13,144 nucleotides of DNA from CAZYVD01 sp964651045. GTDB lineage: Bacteria; Zhuqueibacterota; QNDG01; DSAB01. This document shows positions 8,531 to 13,144 of this stretch, in pieces. Numbering within the stretch: the stretch's first letter is position 1; each line of letters starts with the position of its first letter. The notes below the pieces were generated by a model that did no database searches, was not told where the DNA came from, and worked only from the letters and a program-made list of their open reading frames with translations. The stretch lies in the NCBI GenBank assembly GCA_964651045.1, contig CAZYVD010000068.1, positions 1 to 13,144 of the forward strand, read 5' to 3'. The position numbers and the translations under genes are program-made.

Positions 8531-9077
8531 GAATCATAAGAGATTGTAATTAAATATCAAAACGATTTTTTCTGTCTCTAAAAAATTGCCTAACGACAAT
8601 TCCAACCAAATACGCCAGGTGTTAAGGGCATACGTTGTCTTGATTCTTATTGCTGGTTGCTTATGAAGAAAAATCTTTTGGCAAGCATACCCGAAATATC
8701 TACACATCAGATAGATATACAACTATTTCAGAAAGGTTTTGGAGTAATGGATCGGTCTTATCGCTAACTCAGTTTCTTGTGATGATTTCCCATATTGTAA
8801 AAAATTTTCCCTCAGCAATAATAAAACAACAAATGGAACTTAATAACTACTGATATGTAAAATATTATAGCAATTGAGTAGAAGACAAAATTGATTGCTT
8901 TTAGAACTATATTTTAACAAAAACTCATCAATGCTTCATTATAAACACACATAACAATAGAATTTACTCTGATTTCTCAATCTGTATCCAGTTTTGGATT
9001 AACTGCTCTGTTTTTGGTTTTTCAAATTATTGATACATGATTGAGTTAAAATTAGCAAAGGTTATGGAAAGGCTAAG
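8531..9077. other. Intergenic stretch without a supported gene
   Basis: Between the serine dehydratase and the cyclase-like gene the DNA is AT-rich with frequent stops. The longest frames (8650-8853 on +, 8534-8722 on -) overlap each other, lack ribosome sites, and encode nothing I recognise. No hairpin terminator was seen just after 8530. It is probably eroded sequence. Confidence 0.5.
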
Positions 9078-9116
9078 ATGAAAAGTCCAAGCATTAAAAG
9101 AAAAAGAATACCATGA
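9078..9116 (+). CDS. Possible 12-codon leader ORF overlapping the next start
   Basis: ATG at 9078 follows GGAAAGG by about 6 bases and encodes MKSPSIKRKRIP before TGA at 9114-9116. That stop overlaps the ATG of the cyclase-like gene at 9113 as ATGA, an arrangement typical of translational coupling. The following ATG has no strong ribosome site of its own, so the leader could supply ribosomes. The ORF could equally be the chance tail of lost coding sequence; the frame is open back to a TGA near 9045. Confidence 0.35.
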   Translation: MKSPSIKRKRIP

Positions 9117-10047
9117 CCACATCAAATAGCTACAATTCTGATATTGAAGAAACAATATCAAAGCGCCACAATATCGTATGGAACTACCGGGCAAGTGGAG
9201 ATGGACGCCTTACAGTAGGTCATCCATTCAGTACTCTCGCCTTTGCAATGATGCTCGGTGAACTTGTGGTCGGGTCATCCACCCCTGTTCCTAATCGAGC
9301 TACTTACCTGATTCTTAAAGCATGGAGGGAAGATGGAATATTTAGGCTCGCTCCAAGTGGAAAGCTTTATCCTTGCTACATGGCTACCACAGCTAGGATT
9401 CTTTGTCGTTCAAGATATGCAAACGACTGTAGGCTCAAGAAAATATTTAATCACTTACTGGAGATTCAACACAATTATGGTGGCTGGCGTTATAAGAAGT
9501 TTAGTTTTGGAAGAGGACCAGAAACCGAATTCCCCAACCCTGTACCCAAACTAGTGGTTTTAGATTCATTCAGGTTTACACAACTGTTTAACAAAGATGA
9601 TCACCTTGATAGAGCTGTGGAATTCTTACTCGATCATTGGGTAACACGCAAGCCGATTGGCCCTTGTCATTTTGGGATCGGTACCCTGTTCATGAAAGTT
9701 GAGTATCCCTTTTTTCGTTATAATATTTTTTCTATGTATACATGCTCTCTTTTTATGACAGAGCAAAGAGTGATCAAAGATTCATCGATTCGCTTGGGGT
9801 TTTGAGATCCAAAGTAGTAAATGGGAGGATTGTTGTTGAAAATCCCAATAGAAAATTATCAGGCCTTGGCTTTTGCAGGAAAGGTGAACATTGCGAATTA
9901 GCAACTAAGCGATATAATGAGATATTAAGAAACCAAAAAATAGTGGTCATGGAAAGTAAAGACAGTAGGAGTATGTTCGCCTACAGTTTAATTTGCCCGA
10001 TCGTTATTCCACTGATTTTAATAGCGGCGGGTGAGTTTGCCAGTTAA
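9113..10047 (+). pseudogene. Terpenoid cyclase/prenyltransferase-fold protein, frameshifted
   Basis: Related to the alpha-alpha toroid proteins with squalene-hopene cyclase/prenyltransferase repeats, about 310 residues if whole; the substrate is unknown. The first part (9113-9730) contains ARILCRSRYANDCRLKKIFNHLL, EIQHNYGGWR (a QW-like motif), FSFGRGPETEFPNP and GPCHFGIGTLFMKVEYPFFRYN. The sequence then continues in another frame: FFYVYMLSFYDRAKSDQRF, NGRIVVENPNRKLSGLGFCR, KGEHCELATKRYNEIL. The switch falls in the six-T run 9726-9731; one more T would restore a single reading frame. In frame 0 translation runs on to a stop at 9803-9805. The C-terminus has an unusual hydrophobic tail (MFAYSLICPIVIPLILIAAG). 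It lacks the DxDD-type acid motif of true squalene-hopene cyclases, so cyclase activity is doubtful. The cause is a real mutation, a homopolymer sequencing error, or slippage. Confidence 0.8.
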
Positions 10048-10085
10048 TAAAAACAAACATTGTATCAAAAAAGGGGGATGATAAA

Positions 10086-12404
10086 ATGAGGGACACTACA
10101 AAGATATACATTGCAGCAATCATTTTATTTATTGGTACAATAAACTCTTACAGCCAACTTACACCTGACTGGCTTAACAATGTACAAATTTTCCAAAATA
10201 CAAAAGGATATATTATAGACACGAGTCCAATCCTATCTAAAGTGAATTTCACAGGTCAGGGATGGGGTGTATATTTCCCAAACGGTTGGGATCAAAGTAT
10301 ACTCGAATCTGAAATAGGCGCTTGGCATTCTCAAAATAAAATTTACATTTCTTTTGGTGCGACAATCAGCTTGTATTGGCCATATTCCATACCTGTACCA
10401 GATTCCCATCGCCAGCTCGACCTTAACGGAAATTTTGTAGATTTTCTTGGCTGCTACAGGTATACGGTTTGTAGTGAAGCGTGGCAAGACTATGTAAAGT
10501 CTGAAAATAGAAAGGCTATAGATCTTGGAGTCGAGGGTATTCAATTCGATGATGCTCAAGTACCACCTCTTCAAATGTGTCCATTTGAATCTCAGCCTGC
10601 CTCTTTCGATTCTGTAACAATGGTTCATTTCAGAAATTATTTAAAGCAGAATTTTACTCCGGCACAGCTGCAACAGAGGTTTGATATTGCAAATATCGAT
10701 ACATTCAATTACGCAGAATGGATCAAACAAAAGGGCATGGAAAGCACCTGGAACAACATGCCATTTACAGGTCTGGCTGCCGAATTCTTCAAGTTTATGA
10801 TCCTGGCCACAAAAGAGTATTTTCACAACATCGCAGAAGATGCTAAAAATTATGCACTAAACACATACGGTAGAACAATTACCATATCGTGCAATCCAAA
10901 CTTTGGAGCTGAAGGATATCACCTGGCAGAAGATATGGATTACTTTCTTGCAGAACATTATCCTTTTCAAACAGACGACCCGTTTGCCCATACCGATATC
11001 AAAGGAACGAAATGCATCAAGAACTGGCCTGTGTATGTTATTCCCGAGCCAAGAGTAGAAGGTCTACCTCTGCAAACTAAAAACATGATTCGTCTCATTG
11101 TGGCGGATATCTATGGTTCAGGCGGCCGTATCTCATTCGGTGAGAAGTTATCCGACGGAATTGCCCATGAGGTTACACCTATTGAAATCGATTTTGATAT
11201 TTTCAGCGATTATGTAGATTTTATTCTGAGCCACCGCGACCTGTATGAAAACCTTACTACAGCCGCTTCCGTTGCTCTTCTTAATTCTCACAGCTCACGT
11301 ATGGCAAGGTATTGGCCAGTAGAGGGGGATGCACAAGTGGATTACGGCTGGGGATTCATCGGTACAGGAAAGCTACTGACAGACAGCAACATCCAGTTCG
11401 ATTGCATCTTTGCGCCTGATAATCGGTTTACAAATATACCCTCATTCACCATAGAAGATCTTCAGAATTATAAGGTAGTTATCCTGCCACACACGTTTGA
11501 ACTAACGGACAGCCAGGCAGAGACACTCTTGAACTATGTTAAAGCCGGAGGTGTAATCATTGCCATGGGAAACATTGGAACTAACAACCCTGACGGCACA
11601 TTAGCAAACCGTCCTGCATTACAGTCTCTACAACAAGGAGACGGCATAAAATCCTATGGAGAAGGCAAGTTTGTCTATACTTGGAAAAATTTAGGTGAAT
11701 TCTATCTCTGGGATTACGGGGTTCCTCATGCGGAAGTACGAAATAGCTTTCAATCTATGATTCTACCACATATAAAACCAAAGGTAATAACAGAGGGTAT
11801 TTCTGAAACCTTTCGTCCTGGTGGTGCCACAGGATTTTTGTATCATGATACGCATGGCAACCACATTGTTCATCTTGTGAATTATGACTACGACGAGTTC
11901 AACGATTTCTTCTCCGTGAAAGAGAATTTCACATTAAAAATATTAGTGGACACTTCCGGAGCATGGCAGGCTACATATTTATCTCCCGACTTGCCGCAGC
12001 CTCAAATACTCCCGACCACCAAAAACGGCGATTATGTGTGCATGACGATTCCAAGACTGGAGGCATACGGAGTTGTAAAATTAAGTGAAAAGACAGGAGT
12101 AGATAAAATCTCTAACTTGATTCCAGAGGTTTTCGACATAGAACAGAACTATCCAAATCCGTTCAACTCCTCAACCATTATTAAGTTTCAAGTGCCAAAG
12201 TCAAGCCATGTTTGTATAAAAATCTATGATATGCTTGGCCGGGAAGTAAAGACTTTAGTGGAACAGAAGCTCCAGAGTGGTTTTTATGAAGCAGTATGGG
12301 ATGGATTGGATCACCGCAACATAACAATCCCTTCAGGCATCTACTTCTACCGAATGGAAGCAGATAAATTCGTAAAAGTTAGAAAGGTAATAGTATTAAG
12401 GTGA
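10086..12404 (+). CDS. Secreted glycoside hydrolase-like protein with T9SS type A-like sorting domain
   Basis: Predicted exported carbohydrate-active protein of 772 residues. Residues 1-24 are a signal peptide (MRDTTKIYIAAIILFIGTI ... SYSQ). Residues 40-400 look like a TIM-barrel hydrolase: GWGVYFPNGWDQSILESEIG, then GVEGIQFDDAQ with D155/D156 at a strand end as in many glycosidases, and later FLAEHYPF and ADIYGSGGRISFGEKL. Residues about 435-505 (FDCIFAPDNRF ... YKVVILPHTFELTDSQAE ... YVKAGGVIIAMGN) resemble the glutamine-amidotransferase-like trimerization domain of GH42 beta-galactosidases. A beta-rich part follows (HIVHLVNYDYDEFND). Residues 680-772 are the sorting domain: EQNYPNPFN at 686, IYDMLGREVKTLV, IPSGIYFYRMEADKFVKVRKVIVLR. 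GGGGGA about 6 bases upstream supports the start. The family assignment is by pattern only; the substrate is unknown. It follows the broken cyclase-like gene by 38 bases. Confidence 0.85.
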   Translation: MRDTTKIYIAAIILFIGTINSYSQLTPDWLNNVQIFQNTKGYIIDTSPILSKVNFTGQGWGVYFPNGWDQSILESEIGAWHSQNKIYISFGATISLYWPYSIPVPDSHRQLDLNGNFVDFLGCYRYTVCSEAWQDYVKSENRKAIDLGVEGIQFDDAQVPPLQMCPFESQPASFDSVTMVHFRNYLKQNFTPAQLQQRFDIANIDTFNYAEWIKQKGMESTWNNMPFTGLAAEFFKFMILATKEYFHNIAEDAKNYALNTYGRTITISCNPNFGAEGYHLAEDMDYFLAEHYPFQTDDPFAHTDIKGTKCIKNWPVYVIPEPRVEGLPLQTKNMIRLIVADIYGSGGRISFGEKLSDGIAHEVTPIEIDFDIFSDYVDFILSHRDLYENLTTAASVALLNSHSSRMARYWPVEGDAQVDYGWGFIGTGKLLTDSNIQFDCIFAPDNRFTNIPSFTIEDLQNYKVVILPHTFELTDSQAETLLNYVKAGGVIIAMGNIGTNNPDGTLANRPALQSLQQGDGIKSYGEGKFVYTWKNLGEFYLWDYGVPHAEVRNSFQSMILPHIKPKVITEGISETFRPGGATGFLYHDTHGNHIVHLVNYDYDEFNDFFSVKENFTLKILVDTSGAWQATYLSPDLPQPQILPTTKNGDYVCMTIPRLEAYGVVKLSEKTGVDKISNLIPEVFDIEQNYPNPFNSSTIIKFQVPKSSHVCIKIYDMLGREVKTLVEQKLQSGFYEAVWDGLDHRNITIPSGIYFYRMEADKFVKVRKVIVLR

Positions 12405-12427
12405 TTATAACATTTGGGAATAAATGA

Positions 12428-12625
12428 GAGGAATATACGCATACAGTATCCGATAATCTCCTGTATACTATCAAACGAGACGTAGTCGGCATAGGTGATT
12501 TAATTGTGGCATCTGTGCTCCTTGCTTGTTTGATTATACTTGGATATGGTTATCTGCACCATATAAAAATTGCCTTACGTATCAACCTATCGATAATATC
12601 TACCGCCGCATTGACTCAAAAATAA
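12428..12625 (+). pseudogene. Possible truncated membrane-protein fragment
   Basis: A frame of 65 codons stays open between TGA (12425-12427) and TAA (12623-12625) without any ATG near its beginning. It reads RDVVGIGDLIVASVLLACLI followed by ILGYGYLHHIKIALRINLSI, one strong hydrophobic segment flanked by basic residues. The composition looks like a real transmembrane segment rather than random sequence. It may be the C-terminal remnant of a lost gene. I recognise no family. Confidence 0.3.
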
Positions 12626-12673
12626 AGTAATTTTATAGGAATTGAACTTTTTAAAAAACCTGTCGTTGCCTCA

Positions 12674-12682
12674 TGATATAAT
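12674..12682 (+). promoter_or_regulatory. Candidate extended -10 promoter
   Basis: TGATATAAT fits the extended -10 consensus TGnTATAAT exactly. No good -35 is visible, which such promoters tolerate. Transcription would start near 12689, leaving a leader of about 20 bases before the ATG at 12709 that includes AGGA at 12696-12699. Confidence 0.45.
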
Positions 12683-12708
12683 GTAATCATAAAACAGGAA
12701 AATTAATT

Positions 12709-12804
12709 ATGAACACAACGACTAAATACCTACCCGTTCCCAAATTTGTGTTTGTAAACGATGTTGAAAACCTCTCTCGTTATATATTTTATATGAAAAT
12801 ATAG
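12709..12804 (+). CDS. Small ORF with its own promoter and ribosome site, function unknown
   Basis: ATG at 12709 follows AGGA by 9 bases and encodes MNTTTKYLPVPKFVFVNDVE and then NLSRYIFYMKI before TAG at 12802-12804, 31 residues in all. The same frame reopens after the TAG and runs to TGA at 12928-12930 (SFYRSRSYSAALKRTTRPL onwards). The ORF may therefore be a longer gene interrupted by one stop, for instance the 5' end of a lost mobile-element gene. I recognise no family. The promoter and ribosome site are the main support. Confidence 0.3.
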   Translation: MNTTTKYLPVPKFVFVNDVENLSRYIFYMKI

Positions 12805-13144
12805 TTATTCTCTTTTTATAGATCGCGCTCGTATTCTGCTGCTTTAAAAAGGACAACAAGGCCTCTCAATCTAAAAGTAAATAAAGATAATTTGATTACT
12901 GCTAATAGCTTCGGTTACCTTTTATTTTGAGAAAATGGATTTATATCAACCCTAATTATATCCCCATAGCATTGGTTGAGATTATAATGGCAAGTAGAGA
13001 TGGGATGGGATTGTATTGATCTCTTTATACTCATCGTAAGATTAACTGAAGAGGCAAAAAGGTCATTGTGAAATTAAAATATTAAAAAAAATAATAACTG
13101 CACTTTTGCACTTTTAGGAGTGAACATGTACCACTTGATTTGAA

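Larger units (their letters stand above)
12405..13144. other. Right-end region with gene fragments only
   Basis: No complete gene of a recognised family follows the glycosidase-like gene. The stretch contains the open frame 12428-12625 and the small ORF at 12709, described separately. Beyond about 12930 I see only AT-rich sequence. AGGAGTG just before ATG at 13126 leads to a stop after five codons (MYHLI), and TGCACTTT is repeated twice around 13100-13116. No terminator hairpin was recognised downstream of 12404. Confidence 0.5.

Noticed and set aside
8588..8630. An integron attC-like site (GCCTAAC ... GTTAAGG)
   Set aside because: The right-hand core does not match GTTRRRY, the inner arms do not pair well, and no integrase or cassette array is present.
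8534..8853. Overlapping short ORFs in the gap after the serine dehydratase
   Set aside because: They lie antisense to each other, lack ribosome sites and have no recognisable content.
9720..9742. Programmed -1 frameshift in the cyclase-like gene
   Set aside because: The heptamer in frame (ATT TTT TCT) is not a canonical X-XXY-YYZ site and no downstream structure is evident; mutation or sequencing error is simpler. Kept only as an alternative.
12802..12804. TAG read through as pyrrolysine or by suppression
   Set aside because: No pyrrolysine machinery or context is visible, and the product is not recognised on either side.
1..13144. CRISPR array, tRNA or rRNA genes
   Set aside because: No regularly spaced identical repeats, no cloverleaf with a T-arm GTTCRA core, and no conserved rRNA stretches were seen on reading through.

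Overview
The window (13.1 kb, AT-rich by eye) most likely comes from a bacterium of the Fibrobacteres-Chlorobi-Bacteroidetes (FCB) group or an allied candidate phylum. The main evidence is that both large secreted proteins end in a type IX secretion (T9SS) type A-like C-terminal sorting domain with the signature QNYPNPFN, followed by an IYD/VYDM..G..V and SGIYFY/SGIYIY pattern. The exact lineage cannot be read from the sequence. An oxygen-sensitive Fe-S type serine dehydratase fits an anaerobic or microaerobic lifestyle, but that is inference.

Layout from left to right. 1-495: no confident gene. 496-3285 (-): a 929-residue secreted protein built from about 14 degenerate beta-propeller-like repeats plus a T9SS sorting domain. 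3489-4877 (-): a MATE-family multidrug/Na+ antiporter with a plausible sigma-70 type promoter. 4984-6192 (+): a two-gene unit, a 132-residue conserved-looking protein of unknown function (GTG start) and a Mut7-C RNase-like protein with a fused N-terminal ubiquitin-like (ThiS/MoaD-type) domain and a C-terminal zinc ribbon. 6172-6780 (-): a decayed ISL3-family transposase, spread over three frames with internal stops, whose 3' end overlaps the end of the Mut7-C gene. 6941-8530 (+): a single-chain iron-sulfur L-serine dehydratase (beta then alpha domain). 8531-9112: mostly empty, with a 12-codon leader ORF overlapping the next start. 9113-10047 (+): a terpenoid cyclase/prenyltransferase-fold protein broken by a one-base frameshift in a run of six T. 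10086-12404 (+): a 772-residue secreted glycosidase-like protein with a T9SS sorting domain. 12405-13144: no confident gene, but a transmembrane-like open frame without a normal start, and a tiny ORF with an extended -10 promoter and a ribosome site.

The genes do not form one obvious pathway. The recognisable units are outer-surface or exported proteins (two T9SS cargos), a drug/metabolite exporter, a probable RNA-processing pair and a serine catabolic enzyme, separated by degraded DNA. The regions 6172-6940, 8531-9112 and 12405-13144, with the broken cyclase-like gene, look like a decaying accessory stretch. No CRISPR array, tRNA or rRNA was recognised. I did not find a convincing complete novel system. 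The best leads are the ubiquitin-like/Mut7-C pair, the serine dehydratase with altered substrate-loop residues, the frameshifted cyclase-like gene, and the small ORF at 12709.
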